Origin: Amycolatopsis acidiphila
GTDB lineage: Bacteria; Actinomycetota; Actinomycetes; Mycobacteriales; Pseudonocardiaceae
Length of the DNA stretch: 64,000 bases
Direction of reading: 5' to 3'
Assembly (NCBI RefSeq): GCF_021391495.1
Contig: NZ_CP090063.1
Location: 1,550,001 to 1,614,000 of the forward strand
Shown: in pieces, positions 7,400 to 15,785 of the stretch
How the letters are laid out: each line of letters starts with the position of its first letter
Position numbering within the stretch: position 1 is the stretch's first letter
Notes under the pieces: generated by a model
The model's database searches: none
Seen by the model: only the letters and a program-made list of their open reading frames with translations
What the model was told of the DNA's origin: nothing
Made by a program: the position numbers and the translations under genes

Positions 7400-9778
7400 G
7401 TGAACGAGACATCTGCCGACGAGCCCACCTTCGGCGAGCTGCTCCTGGAGCTCCGCCGGGGAGCCGGGTTGACCCAGGCCGAGCTGGCCGAAGCCTCCGG
7501 CGTGAGCGTTCGCGCGCTCAGCGATCTCGAGCGCGGCCGGGCCCGCGCGGCGCAGCGCAGATCCACCGAAGCACTCGCCGGCGCCCTCGGGCTGCGCGGT
7601 GAGGAGCGCGTCACATTCCTCGACCGCGCCCGCCAGGGCCGCCTGCGCGGCGCCCGTCCGGCCCCGCGGCCGGGGATGGTCGCGATGCTGCCGACCGCGG
7701 TGCCCGACCTGGTCGGCCGGACCGCAGAGCTGGACCGGCTGCGCGCCGCCGCGGTCGACGCCGCCGGCACGCCGGGCGGGGTGGTGGTCTCGGTCGTCGG
7801 GCATCCCGGCGTCGGCAAGACCGCGCTCGCCGCGACCGCCGCCCACGAGCTGCGCGGGGAGTTCCCCGACGGCTGCTTCTCCATCGACCTGCGCGGGATG
7901 GACGACAAGCCGGTCACCCCGCGCGCCGCGCTCGACATCCTGCTCCGCGCGCTGGGCGTGCCGGTGCAGCGGACCCCGCTCAGCGTCGTGGAGCAGACCA
8001 CCTTGTTCCGCTCGCTGCTGTCCGGGCGCCGCACGATGATCCTGCTCGACAACGCCGCCGACGAGACGCAGCTGCGCCCGCTGCTCGCCAGGACCACCGG
8101 CTGCCTCACGGTGATCACTTGCCGGCGCGCGCTCGCCGGGCTCGAGTCGGGCCGCTGGATCTGGCTCACCGCGCTCAGCCGCGGCGACGCGGCCTCCCTC
8201 GTCGGCACGATCATCGGCGACGAGCGGGTCCGGGCCGAGCCGGAGGGCGCGGCCGAACTGGCGGAACTGTGCGGAAACCTGCCGCTCGCGGTGCGCATCG
8301 CCGGGAACCGGCTGGCGAGCAGGCCGCACTGGACGATCTCGCACCTGGTCTCGCTGCTGCGCGACGAGGGCACCCGGCTGGCCGCGCTCTCGGCTGGCGA
8401 CCTGCGCGTGCGTTCGGCGTTCGAGATGTCACACCGGCGCCTGACCGGGGAGGCGCGCCTGGTGTTCCAGCGGCTCGCCGTGATCCCCGGGCCGGACTTC
8501 GGGGTGGAGGTCGCGGCCGTCGCCACCGGCCTGCCGGAGGTGGCGGTGCGGCGCTACATCGACGAGCTGGTCGACGCGAACCTGCTGCAGGCCTCCGCGG
8601 AGGACGGCCGCTACTCCTACCACGACCTGATCAGGCTGTTCGCCCGTGAGCGGCTGGAGGCGGAGGAGGACCCCGACGATCTCGCGAAGGTCCGCCGCAC
8701 GGTGGTGAGTCATCTGCTCGACAGCGCGATGGTCGCCGCCGAGTGGTTCCACCCCGAGGCCGTGAGCGTCTCGCGTGGCTTCGGCTCCCGTGAGGAAGCG
8801 GGCCGCTGGCTCGACCGCGAGGCCTCGGGCTGGCTCGCCGCCCACGGCATCGCCGCCCGACTCGGCGATCGGCACCGGGTGGTGGACCTGGCCGAGGCGA
8901 TGCACTGGTACTCCGACGTCCGCCAGCAGCAGCCGTGGGACGAGGTGTTCACGCTGGGGGCGCACGCGGCGCGCGAGCTGGGGGACCGGCACGCCGAGGC
9001 GAAGCTGCTCAACTTCGTCGGCTGGGCGCGCTACATGTGCCTGCAGGACATCGAGGGCGGGCTCGCCGCGCACGAGGAGGCGCTGGCGCTCGCGCGCGAG
9101 ATCGGGGACCGGCGCGAGGAGACCTGGGCGCTGGGCTACCTCGGCGCCGTGCTGATGCGGCTCGGTCGGCCGGAGGAGGCGCTCGAGCACATCAGGCCCG
9201 CCGCCGCGGTTTCCGCCGAACTCGGGTTCTGGGCCGGGCAGGGCCCGATCCGCAACGCACTCGGCCAGGTGCTCGGCGCCGTCGGGCGGCCCGAGGAGGC
9301 GCTGGCCGTGCACCGGGAGGTCCTCGCCGACACCGAGCTGCGCCGCGCCGAGGCCAACCCGAACACCTACCTGTTCTTCCGGTCCCTCATCTTCCGCCTG
9401 ATCGGGATGGATCTGGGGGCGATGGGGGAATGGCCGGAGGCCGCACGGGCACATCGCACCGCCCGTTCGCTGTTCGCGGAAGCCGGTGACCCGAGGGGCG
9501 CGGCGGGGTCCGCATTGGACGAGGGCAGAGCCTGGCGTGCGGCGGGCGAACACGCGCGGGCGCTGGACTGCCTGCGTGCCGCGCTGAGCGCGTTGACCGA
9601 ACCGTTCACGCGGTGGCAGCGCGCACAGACTCTCGCGGAACTGGCGTGCGTGCTGGAGCTGAGCGGGAGCCGCGCCGCCGCACGGGAGCACCGGCACGAC
9701 GCGATCATCCTTTGTGGACAGGTGGGAACCGACGCCGCCGAACGGCTGGCGGCCGAGCTCACCCGCTCCGGATACTGA
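7400..9778 (+). CDS. XRE-NB-ARC-TPR regulator (STAND ATPase)
   Basis: 792 residues in three parts. Residues ~10-75 are an XRE/Cro HTH (LLLELRRGAGLTQAELAEASGVSVRALSDLERGR). Residues ~100-400 form an NB-ARC-type STAND NTPase: Walker A GHPGVGKTAL at 134-143, Walker B MILLDN, and GxP motif NLPLAVRIAGNRL. The rest is TPR repeats (WALGYLGAVLMRLGRPEEALEHI; IRNALGQVLGAVGRPEEALAVH). Such proteins are large, often secondary-metabolism-related, regulators that switch on ATP-driven oligomerisation. No SARP (BTAD) domain is present. It starts at GTG 7400 and faces away from the LuxR gene; a decayed gene lies downstream. Confidence 0.88.
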   Translation: MNETSADEPTFGELLLELRRGAGLTQAELAEASGVSVRALSDLERGRARAAQRRSTEALAGALGLRGEERVTFLDRARQGRLRGARPAPRPGMVAMLPTAVPDLVGRTAELDRLRAAAVDAAGTPGGVVVSVVGHPGVGKTALAATAAHELRGEFPDGCFSIDLRGMDDKPVTPRAALDILLRALGVPVQRTPLSVVEQTTLFRSLLSGRRTMILLDNAADETQLRPLLARTTGCLTVITCRRALAGLESGRWIWLTALSRGDAASLVGTIIGDERVRAEPEGAAELAELCGNLPLAVRIAGNRLASRPHWTISHLVSLLRDEGTRLAALSAGDLRVRSAFEMSHRRLTGEARLVFQRLAVIPGPDFGVEVAAVATGLPEVAVRRYIDELVDANLLQASAEDGRYSYHDLIRLFARERLEAEEDPDDLAKVRRTVVSHLLDSAMVAAEWFHPEAVSVSRGFGSREEAGRWLDREASGWLAAHGIAARLGDRHRVVDLAEAMHWYSDVRQQQPWDEVFTLGAHAARELGDRHAEAKLLNFVGWARYMCLQDIEGGLAAHEEALALAREIGDRREETWALGYLGAVLMRLGRPEEALEHIRPAAAVSAELGFWAGQGPIRNALGQVLGAVGRPEEALAVHREVLADTELRRAEANPNTYLFFRSLIFRLIGMDLGAMGEWPEAARAHRTARSLFAEAGDPRGAAGSALDEGRAWRAAGEHARALDCLRAALSALTEPFTRWQRAQTLAELACVLELSGSRAAAREHRHDAIILCGQVGTDAAERLAAELTRSGY

Positions 9779-9820
9779 TTCCCTGTCACTTCGGGCAGTT
9801 GTCCCCCTTCGTTGGGGAAA

Positions 9821-10410
9821 ATGCCGGTACCGGCAGCCGCGTCGCTGGCACTGGGCGCCTGTGCCGCACGCGGCGACGACAGCTCGTCGACGGCGACCTC
9901 GGCCGCGGCTCCGTCGGTGGACTTCGGGATCGGGCTCGCAGACCAGATCAAGCAGGCGCCCGGGACGCGGGCGACCTGCACCGACAAGGTGAAGACCGGC
10001 CAGACCGACTTCTCCGCCGTGGTCAACAAGGTTGCCGCCGAGAACCCCTCAAGGGGCCGGCGCCGGCGCGACCGACGCCTACTTCACCTGCCCGTGCGTG
10101 CCCGAGGACAACTTCAAGGACTTCACCGCCGCCTTCAAGCAGCAGGAGGGCGCCGACCCCGGCACGTACTCGCCGGAGGGCTACGACGTCGCGACGATCC
10201 TGCTCAAGGGCATCGACTCGGGTGCCAAGGACCGCGCGGGGCTGCTGGACTTCGTCAAGGACTACGACGGCCAGGGCCTGACCAAGCACTTCAAGTGGGA
10301 CACCAAGGGCGAGCTCGCGGACACGCCCGTGTGGAGCTACCGCGTGCAGAACGGCAAGATCGTCAACAACGGCGAGATCAGCGGAGCCTGCCCGGCCGAC
10401 GGCGGAACTC
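9821..10410 (+). pseudogene. Relic of a branched-chain amino-acid ABC transporter substrate-binding protein (LivK-like)
   Basis: Pieces of a periplasmic-binding-protein family are recognisable in order. First comes a lipoprotein-like N-terminus (AASLALGACAARGDDSSST), joined directly to a mid-protein segment (FGIGLADQIKQAPGTRATCTDKVKTGQTDFSAVVNKVAAENP). After a frame change near 10050 comes a C-terminal part (DAYFTCPCVPEDNFKDFTAAF; GTYSPEGYDVATILLKGIDSG; GLLDFVKDYDGQGLTKHFKWD; VWSYRVQNGKIVNNGEI). Much of the first lobe and the segment between AAENP and DAYFT are missing compared with the family. It ends against the 3' end of the opposing fusion gene. Two deletions and a frameshift make function very unlikely. 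Confidence 0.82.
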
Positions 10411-11844
10411 GGCGCGCCAGCGGTCCAGCTCCTCGATGCCGACCACTTCGACGCCCTCGCACGCGAACGCCTCGACCTCCTCGCGGGTGAGCGGCCATGG
10501 CGGCCCGCTCTCATCGCCGTTGCCGGACCCGGCGATGACGAGCAGGGCCCCGCCCGGCGCGACCAGCCGTCGGACGGCGGCGGTGGCGGCGTCGCGGTGC
10601 GTGCGGGGGATCGCCTGCACGGTGAAGATCTCGACGACGAGGTCGAACGCGCCGGGCCACTCGGGTGGCGGGTCGAGCAGATCCGCCACCCGGTAGTCCA
10701 CTGTGGACCCGGGATGGCGGCCGCTCGCCACCTCGACCGCGGTCGGGGAGACGTCGAAGGCGGTGGTGGTGAAGCCGAGGCTCGCGAGGTACTCGGCATC
10801 CGCGCCCAGTCCGCAGCCGACGACGACGGCACGGCCGGGCGCGAAGGACCGGTCCTTCGCCCAGTCGACGAGCAGGGGTGCGGCGTTGCTGCGGTCCCAG
10901 GGCATCGGCACCTCGCCGGCCACGCCCGCGGAGTACAGCCGGTCGAACCAGCCCGTCGGGTCGCCGCTCTCGATCGAGCGCGCCGCGAGCCGGTCGGCCT
11001 GCGCGTCCCAGCCGCCCGAGGTGTGCCGCAGCAGGGCCGGCACCACGGTGTCCCACGTCGGGCGCGGGGGCATCTGGTGCCCGACCCCGTTGAGCGGCAA
11101 CAGCTCCGCGTCGGGGATCGCCCGCGCCAGCGCCTCGGCGTGCGCGTAGGGGAACAGCGGGTCGGCGGTGCCGTGGATGACCAGCGTGGGCAGCTCGATC
11201 TCGCCCAGCCTCGCCCGCACGGACTCGGCGCCTTCGAGGATGGCGTGGTTCTCGGCGCTCGCCGGGTTCGCCGAGCGGGTGACGACCTGTTCGACCAGGG
11301 CACGTACGTGGTCCTCGTCGAAGTACTCCGGCGTCTCGAAGTGCCGCTCGGTCTCGACGATGTGCTCGACCGCCGCGTTCTTGTCCGACCAGTCGGGCGA
11401 CTGCGCCTCGCTGAAGAAGTCGCGCAGCGGCACCGACATCGGCGGCAGGTCCGGGCCGCCGGGGCTGGTCGCGACCAGCGTCAGCGACTCGAGCCGGTCC
11501 GGATGGTGCACGGCGAGCTGTTGCGCGACCGAGCCGCCCATCGAGATGCCGATGACGTGCGCCCGCGCCACGCCGAGTGCGTCGAGCACCCCGAGCGCGT
11601 CGGCCACCAGATCCGGAAATCCGTAGCCGGGCGCGCCGGGCGGGTAGTGCACGGACTGACCCGTGTCGCGGCTGTCGTACCGGATCACGAACCGCATGCC
11701 CTCGGTGAGCCGGTCGCAGAAGTCCTTCTCCCACCAGTCCATGGCCGCGCCCCCGCCGCCGATCAGCAGGATCGCCGGATCGCGCGGCTCGCCGAATGTC
11801 TCGGCGCACAGCTCCACGCCGTTCACCCGGAGCATTTCGCCCAT
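10378..11844 (-). CDS. Bifunctional alpha/beta hydrolase - class I SAM-dependent methyltransferase fusion
   Basis: 488 residues in one frame. Residues ~1-265 are an alpha/beta hydrolase: oxyanion region LLIGGGGAAMDWW, nucleophile elbow GISMGGSVA, acid region VIHGTADPLFPYAHA and catalytic His in NGVGHQMPP. This half resembles RdmC-type esterases. Residues ~280-488 are a thiopurine-methyltransferase-like Rossmann domain: APLLVDWAKDRSFAPGRAVVVGCGLGADAEYLASLGFTTTAFDVS, then DLVVEIFTVQAIPRTHRDAA. Such fusions exist in actinobacteria, but the joint reaction is not known to me. The last residues read into the neighbouring relic, so the C-terminus may be slightly altered. It is flanked by relics on both sides. 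Confidence 0.87.
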   Translation of the reverse strand: MGEMLRVNGVELCAETFGEPRDPAILLIGGGGAAMDWWEKDFCDRLTEGMRFVIRYDSRDTGQSVHYPPGAPGYGFPDLVADALGVLDALGVARAHVIGISMGGSVAQQLAVHHPDRLESLTLVATSPGGPDLPPMSVPLRDFFSEAQSPDWSDKNAAVEHIVETERHFETPEYFDEDHVRALVEQVVTRSANPASAENHAILEGAESVRARLGEIELPTLVIHGTADPLFPYAHAEALARAIPDAELLPLNGVGHQMPPRPTWDTVVPALLRHTSGGWDAQADRLAARSIESGDPTGWFDRLYSAGVAGEVPMPWDRSNAAPLLVDWAKDRSFAPGRAVVVGCGLGADAEYLASLGFTTTAFDVSPTAVEVASGRHPGSTVDYRVADLLDPPPEWPGAFDLVVEIFTVQAIPRTHRDAATAAVRRLVAPGGALLVIAGSGNGDESGPPWPLTREEVEAFACEGVEVVGIEELDRWRAEFRRRPGRLR

Positions 11845-11875
11845 GCGGCGACAATAGCCGGATTAGGTTGTCGGC

Positions 11876-12351
11876 GTGCCCCGGAAAACGGCGGTGGAAC
11901 TGGTCGAAGCGCGGAGTGACGTCGCGCAGCTGTGCGTGCTGCGCGGCGGCCGGGTGCTGCAGCTCGGCAAGGAGGCCATCACGGTCCGGCACGTGCTGCA
12001 GCACCGTCCGGGGATCACGACGGCGGGCGGCGCGTTCGGCGATGCGCTGGTGATGGCGGACTGGGCCCGCTCGGTCCACCGCGCGGGATCTCGCGGCGTT
12101 CTACGTCATGCCGGCGCGGGCCGCGCGCGACCCGCACCCCGCTCGGGCGGCTGAGCAGCCCCCGCACCTTCGGCCACAACGGCAGCAACTGCTGCATCGC
12201 CTGGGCCGACCCGGACCGTGACGTGGTCTACGCCTACGTCACGGACCGGGTGCGCGGACAGGCATCGGCCGTGCGCCACCAGGAGGCGCTGGCCGATGCG
12301 GTGCTTCAGGAGCTGGACGGCAGCAGCGCCACGCCGTCGTCGTCGGCGTAG
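11876..12351 (+). pseudogene. Relic of a serine hydrolase (beta-lactamase/esterase class C fold)
   Basis: The remains read, in changing frames, VELVEARSDVAQLCVLRGGRVLQ, EAITVRHVLQHRPGITTAGG, DALVMADWARSV, DLAAFYVMPARA and then TPLGRLSSPRTFGHNGSNCCIAWADPDRDVVYAYVTDR. The last phrase, with the HNG triad region, is typical of class C-type serine hydrolases, which are usually ~330-400 residues. The catalytic SxxK segment and most of the core are missing, and at least one frameshift lies near 12090-12140. It overlaps the 3' end of the RraA gene on the other strand. I see no route to a functional product. Confidence 0.8.
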
Positions 12352-12788
12352 AGCAGGTCGCCCGGGCGGAAGGTGATGCCGCCGAAGCCGACCGGCACGT
12401 CGATCGCGCCGACGCCGGCCTTGCTGCTCTTACGCGGGTTGGTGCCCAGGGCCTTGATGCCGATCGCCATGTCCGCTAGCTGGGCGCTGTCCCGGACCGC
12501 CCCGTTGATCACCAGCCCGGCCCAGCCGTTCTCCACGGCCGAACCGGCGATGAGGTCGCCGGTCAGTGCGGCGTGCAGCGAGCCACCGCCGTCGATCACC
12601 AGGACCGCGCCCTCGCCGGGAGTGCGCAGCAGCTCACGCAGCAGGCCGTTGTCCTGGTAGCAGGAGACCGTGCGCACGGGGCCGGTGAAGATCCGGTGCT
12701 TGCCGAACTGGCGGAACTGGGTGTCGCAGACCTGGAGCTTGTCGCCATGCTCGTCCACGAGGTCCGCGGTGCTGAAAGAACTCGTCAC
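12306..12788 (-). CDS. rraA: RraA family protein (RNase E inhibitor / HMG aldolase-like)
   Basis: 160 residues, the usual length. The RraA core is clear: STADLVDEHGDKLQV, GAVLVIDGGGSLHAALTGDLIAGSAVENGWAGLVINGAVRDSAQLADMAIGIKALGTNPRKSSK and GGITFRPGDLLYADDDGV. The family includes the RNase E regulator and 4-hydroxy-4-methyl-2-oxoglutarate aldolases; the metal-binding GxxxRD region (NGAVRDS) is kept, so aldolase activity is possible. The start is GTG 12788, giving the normal N-terminus. It appears monocistronic, with a relic at its 3' end and a strong hairpin upstream belonging to the next gene. Confidence 0.88.
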   Translation of the reverse strand: MTSSFSTADLVDEHGDKLQVCDTQFRQFGKHRIFTGPVRTVSCYQDNGLLRELLRTPGEGAVLVIDGGGSLHAALTGDLIAGSAVENGWAGLVINGAVRDSAQLADMAIGIKALGTNPRKSSKAGVGAIDVPVGFGGITFRPGDLLYADDDGVALLPSSS

Positions 12789-12832
12789 CCGATCATGATG
12801 CCTCAGCGCCCGTCGGCCGGGCCGGACGGACG

Positions 12833-12888
12833 GTCGCCGCGGGAAACGCTTTCGCCCCCGAGCGTTCGGAAGCGGTTCCCGCGGCGAC
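12833..12888. terminator. Long hairpin terminator
   Basis: A 19-bp inverted repeat with one mismatch (12833-12851 and 12870-12888, each containing GTCGCCGCGGGAA or its complement) encloses an 18-nt loop. It lies downstream of the small membrane-protein gene on the minus strand and just upstream of RraA, so it most likely terminates the former. Confidence 0.8.
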
Positions 12889-12951
12889 CGGCGCCCCCGG
12901 CCTGCCCCGGCGGGCAGGAGGCTTCGGGCGGGACCAGAAGACGCGCTTGGG

Positions 12952-13245
12952 TCAGTGGAAGAACAGGCGGGCGATCAGGCCCGTCACGACCAGCCAGAAG
13001 ATCGCGGCCAGTCCGTAGTTCACCAGCACGGCGAGCTGGGCGTTGTCGATGGGGAACAGGCCCGGGAAGAACAGGGCCAGTGGTTCGGCGATCGAGCGGA
13101 TGAACCGGACGAAGGCGTTGCCCGCGTTGGCTCCCAGCAGGATCATCAGAATGTAGATCACTTCGACTAGTGCGAATACGGCTCCGATGCCGGTGACGAT
13201 CCTGGCGGCGGAGGCCCGGCCACTGTATGTTCGTGTTCTGGTCAT
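12952..13245 (-). CDS. Small membrane protein, YggT-like
   Basis: About 97 residues with two hydrophobic stretches (IVTGIGAVFALVEVIYILMILL and LAVLVNYGLAAIFWLVVTGLIARLFF) separated by ANAGNAFVRFIRSIAEPLALFFPGLFP. The phrase between the helices resembles the YggT repeat, where a helix is followed by an I..(I/T)EP segment. No enzymatic motif is visible. A longer frame runs upstream, but ATG 13245, with GAGGAA about 10 nt before it, fits better. It stands alone, divergent from the GAF-ANTAR pair, and ends at a strong hairpin. Confidence 0.72.
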   Translation of the reverse strand: MTRTRTYSGRASAARIVTGIGAVFALVEVIYILMILLGANAGNAFVRFIRSIAEPLALFFPGLFPIDNAQLAVLVNYGLAAIFWLVVTGLIARLFFH

Positions 13246-13511
13246 GGGGGAGAAATTCCTCGAAACCGCCGTTCGAAAACCCGAATGGGTGACAAATACT
13301 CCGTTCGTCCCCGCAAGCTGGGCCGATCGCCACATTCCCACGCCATTGTCGGTGCGTATTCGTTCGCACACGGCGAGTGAGCGACCACGCCTCGATGCCG
13401 GTTGACACGAAGGCCTCTCGCCGCGCGGCGCTCGTGTCCGCGGACTCGGAAATGAACTCTGGGTATTGTTCAGCCACCCTGGCAGGAGAGCACCGAGGCG
13501 GTACGCAGGAG

Positions 13512-14231
13512 ATGAACGAGGACAGGGCGTCCAGGATCTGGGCGTCCATCGTCGGTCACGCACGCCGTGAGGCCGCTCCCGTCTCGCTGCGCCACGTGTG
13601 CCTAGCCTGCGGCGACGCGGTCTCGGCCGGTGTCGCCGTGCTGTTGTCGGCCGCTACGCTGCGAGCCGGGCAACTGGTGTATGCCACCGACCCACTCGGC
13701 GAGGAGCTGGTAGAGCTGCAGACCACATCGGGAGAAGGTCCTGCGGTCGACGCTGCCGCGGGGTTCGAGCCGGTTCTGGTACCGGACCTCGCGGGTGAGC
13801 AGTGCCGTGCCCGCTGGCCCGGATACGTGCCGGACGCGTTGCGTGCCGGTGCGCGGGCGCAGTTCTCCGTCCCGCTGCGCATCGGTGCGGTGCGGGTGGG
13901 CGCGCTGGACCTCCACCGCCCCGAAGCCGGGCCGCTGCCACCTGGTGCACTCGCCGACGCGATGGTCTGTGCCGACGTGGCACTCGCGATCGCCCTGGAC
14001 GGACAGGCCGGGGCGAACGGCGAGGATCGCTTCTTCGACCAGGGCGCCGAGTTGCACCAGGCTGCCGGAATGGTGTCGGTACAGCTCGGGGTGCCGGTCG
14101 GCGAGGCCATGGTCAGACTTCGTGCACACGCATACGCTCATGGTGAGCGGCTGGGGGAGGTGGCGAGGGCGGTGGTGCAACGCAGGCTGCGGTTCGCCGG
14201 CAACGACACGTCCGAAGGGGAACACCGATGA
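13512..14231 (+). CDS. GAF and ANTAR domain protein 1
   Basis: 239 residues. A GAF-like domain (ACGDAVSAGVAVLLSAATLRAG; QFSVPLRIGAVRVGALDLHRPEAGPL) is followed by an ANTAR RNA-binding domain at ~185-235 (ELHQAAGMVSVQLGVPVGEAMVRLRAHAYAHGERLGEVARAVVQRRLRF). ANTAR proteins antiterminate transcription by binding paired hairpins in leader RNAs. The annotated frame extends upstream, but MNEDRASRIWASIVGHA matches the normal family start at ATG 13512. The stop overlaps the second ANTAR gene (ATGA). The presumed RNA targets are not visible in this window. Confidence 0.85.
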   Translation: MNEDRASRIWASIVGHARREAAPVSLRHVCLACGDAVSAGVAVLLSAATLRAGQLVYATDPLGEELVELQTTSGEGPAVDAAAGFEPVLVPDLAGEQCRARWPGYVPDALRAGARAQFSVPLRIGAVRVGALDLHRPEAGPLPPGALADAMVCADVALAIALDGQAGANGEDRFFDQGAELHQAAGMVSVQLGVPVGEAMVRLRAHAYAHGERLGEVARAVVQRRLRFAGNDTSEGEHR

Positions 14232-14968
14232 GTGTGCCGGATGCGCGGGTGACGCGGACATTCGTCGAGCTCGCGGACACCCTGGTGGCCGACTTCGACC
14301 TGATCGAGTTTCTGCACCTGCTGACCGTCCGCTGCGTGGACCTGCTCGGGGTCGAGGCGGCGGGCCTGCTGCTGGCCAACACGCACGGGGTGCTCAACGT
14401 GGTCGCCGCCTCCGGCGAGCAGGTTCGCCTGCTCGAGCTGTTGCAGCTGCAGAACCACGAGGGCGCGGCGATCGACTGCTACCGGGAGGGACGGGCGGTC
14501 CAGTGCCCCGACCTCACCCACGCTCCGCCGCGGTGGCCCGTGTTCGCGCGGGCCGCGCGGGACGCCGGGTTCCTGGCAGTGGTCGCCGTGCCGATGCGGC
14601 TGCGCAACGACATCGTCGGCGCGGTCAACCTGTTCGCCGCCAGTTCCGGCGAGCTGGGGCAGGACAGGCTGAGCGTCGGGCAGGCGCTCGCCGACATCGC
14701 GACGATCGGCATCCTGCACGAGCGGACCCTGCGGCGGCACGAGGTCCTCGTCGAGCAGCTGCAGACGGCGCTGACCAGCCGGATCACCATCGAGCAGGCG
14801 AAGGGCGTGCTCGCCGAACGGCTCGGGATCGGTGTGGACGAGGCCTTCGTCTCGTTGCGGATGTACGCGCGCAGCCACCGGCGGCGGCTCGCCGAGGTGG
14901 CCACCTCGGTCGTGGAGCGGCTGCCGGAAGGGGATTCGGTCGTGGCGGCCTACCGCGGCACGCACTAG
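14228..14968 (+). CDS. GAF and ANTAR domain protein 2
   Basis: 246 residues. The N-terminal GAF domain is well kept (TFVELADTLVADFDLIEFLHLLTVRCVDLLGVEAAGLLLAN; ARDAGFLAVVAVPMRLRNDIVGAVNLF). The ANTAR domain spans ~180-240 (QLQTALTSRITIEQAKGVLAERLGIGVDEAFVSLRMYARSHRRRLAEVATSVVE), with the conserved A-K-G and LR..AR positions. It starts within the stop of the first ANTAR gene, so the two are made together and may form a heterodimer. A 15-bp hairpin terminator follows directly. Overall a standard member of the actinobacterial family. Confidence 0.92.
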   Translation: MSVPDARVTRTFVELADTLVADFDLIEFLHLLTVRCVDLLGVEAAGLLLANTHGVLNVVAASGEQVRLLELLQLQNHEGAAIDCYREGRAVQCPDLTHAPPRWPVFARAARDAGFLAVVAVPMRLRNDIVGAVNLFAASSGELGQDRLSVGQALADIATIGILHERTLRRHEVLVEQLQTALTSRITIEQAKGVLAERLGIGVDEAFVSLRMYARSHRRRLAEVATSVVERLPEGDSVVAAYRGTH

Positions 14969-14979
14969 TGGACGGTGTG

Positions 14980-15022
14980 CGGATCAGGGCCACGTCCGTG
15001 TCGTGAGCGTGACCCTGATCCG
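14980..15022. terminator. Hairpin terminator between ANTAR gene and LPMO gene
   Basis: A 15-bp stem (CGGATCAGGGCCACG at 14980-14994 with 15008-15022), one wobble pair and a 13-nt loop lie between two convergent genes, so it can serve both. Confidence 0.85.
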
Positions 15023-15084
15023 CTCCTCCACCCTCGGGTTGGCCGGAGGAAAACGATAACCCGCGAGCGCGCGCAGGAGAAGGG

Positions 15085-15603
15085 TCAGCCGATCTGCAGA
15101 TCGACGCAGGAGTAGAAGGCGTTGGCGGTGTCGGCGATGTTCCAGACGGCGAGCACCTTCTGCCTGCCGGTGAAGCTGCCGAAATCCACCGTGTGCGTCA
15201 CGGTGGCGGGCGGCTGGGTGTTCCCCCCGTCCACCACGGCGACCCGCGTGCCGCCGATGTAGTACTCCCAGTCGCTGGTGCGGTGGGACGCGGTGTTCGT
15301 CCAGGTGAAGGTCACCGTCCGGCCCACCGGGGTGACGCGCCAGCCCAAGGTGTCGTCGTCCAGTTCGGCGAAGCGGGTGTTGCCGCCGCTGCAGCTGCGC
15401 AGGCCCTTCGTGCCTTCGACGCTCTGTGGTTCGTATTTGATGTCGCCGCAGGAGACGATGCCCTGGGCGCATTGGGCCTGCCGGCTGAGCGGGGCGGAGA
15501 CGTAACCGTGTGCGCTCGCGACCCCGGCGGGCAGCCCGAGCGCGATGACCGGCGCGAGCGCGGCCCCGGCGGCAATGGATTTGAGGTGCTTCCTGCTGGT
15601 CAT
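15085..15603 (-). CDS. Secreted AA10 lytic polysaccharide monooxygenase (chitin-binding protein)
   Basis: 172 residues. A signal peptide (residues 1-31, ending GVASA) is followed by mature His32 in HGYVSAPLSRQAQCAQG. His32 and His107 (TNTASHRTSDWEYYIGG) would form the copper histidine brace of AA10 enzymes, which cleave crystalline chitin or cellulose oxidatively. SCGDIKYEPQSVEG and GRQKVLAVWNIADTANAFYSCVDLQ are typical of the chitin-type group. There is no extra carbohydrate-binding module. The promoter carries a perfect TGGTCTAGACCA palindrome, the DasR-type site, linking it to N-acetylglucosamine control. It is convergent with the ANTAR genes, with a terminator between. Confidence 0.93.
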   Translation of the reverse strand: MTSRKHLKSIAAGAALAPVIALGLPAGVASAHGYVSAPLSRQAQCAQGIVSCGDIKYEPQSVEGTKGLRSCSGGNTRFAELDDDTLGWRVTPVGRTVTFTWTNTASHRTSDWEYYIGGTRVAVVDGGNTQPPATVTHTVDFGSFTGRQKVLAVWNIADTANAFYSCVDLQIG

Positions 15604-15650
15604 GAGCCTCTCCTTTTCCCTGGCTTGGGACGGAGTTGTCTGAACCTTTG

Positions 15651-15662
15651 TGGTCTAGACCA
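15651..15662. promoter_or_regulatory. DasR-type operator (dre), TGGTCTAGACCA
   Basis: A perfect 12-bp palindrome lies 48 bp upstream of the LPMO start. It equals the core of the DasR-responsive element known from Streptomyces, where the GntR-family DasR represses chitin and aminosugar genes until glucosamine phosphates accumulate. The dasR gene itself is not in this window. Confidence 0.8.
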
Positions 15663-15735
15663 TAATGCAGGGTAAAGGAGCGGTCAAGAATCGTGTTCGC
15701 GGAAAATGACGGACCCGGTGGCCGCGGCGTTGGGA

Positions 15736-15768
15736 GGTGGCGGTTCCGCCACGGCGAAAACCGCCACC
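15736..15768 (-). terminator. Hairpin terminator of the decarboxylase operon
   Basis: A perfect 10-bp stem (GGTGGCGGTT at 15736-15745 with AACCGCCACC at 15759-15768) lies 18 bp beyond the stop of the class II aldolase-family gene, on the side where its operon must end. Confidence 0.75.
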
Positions 15769-15785
15769 GCCCAAGGACGACACGC

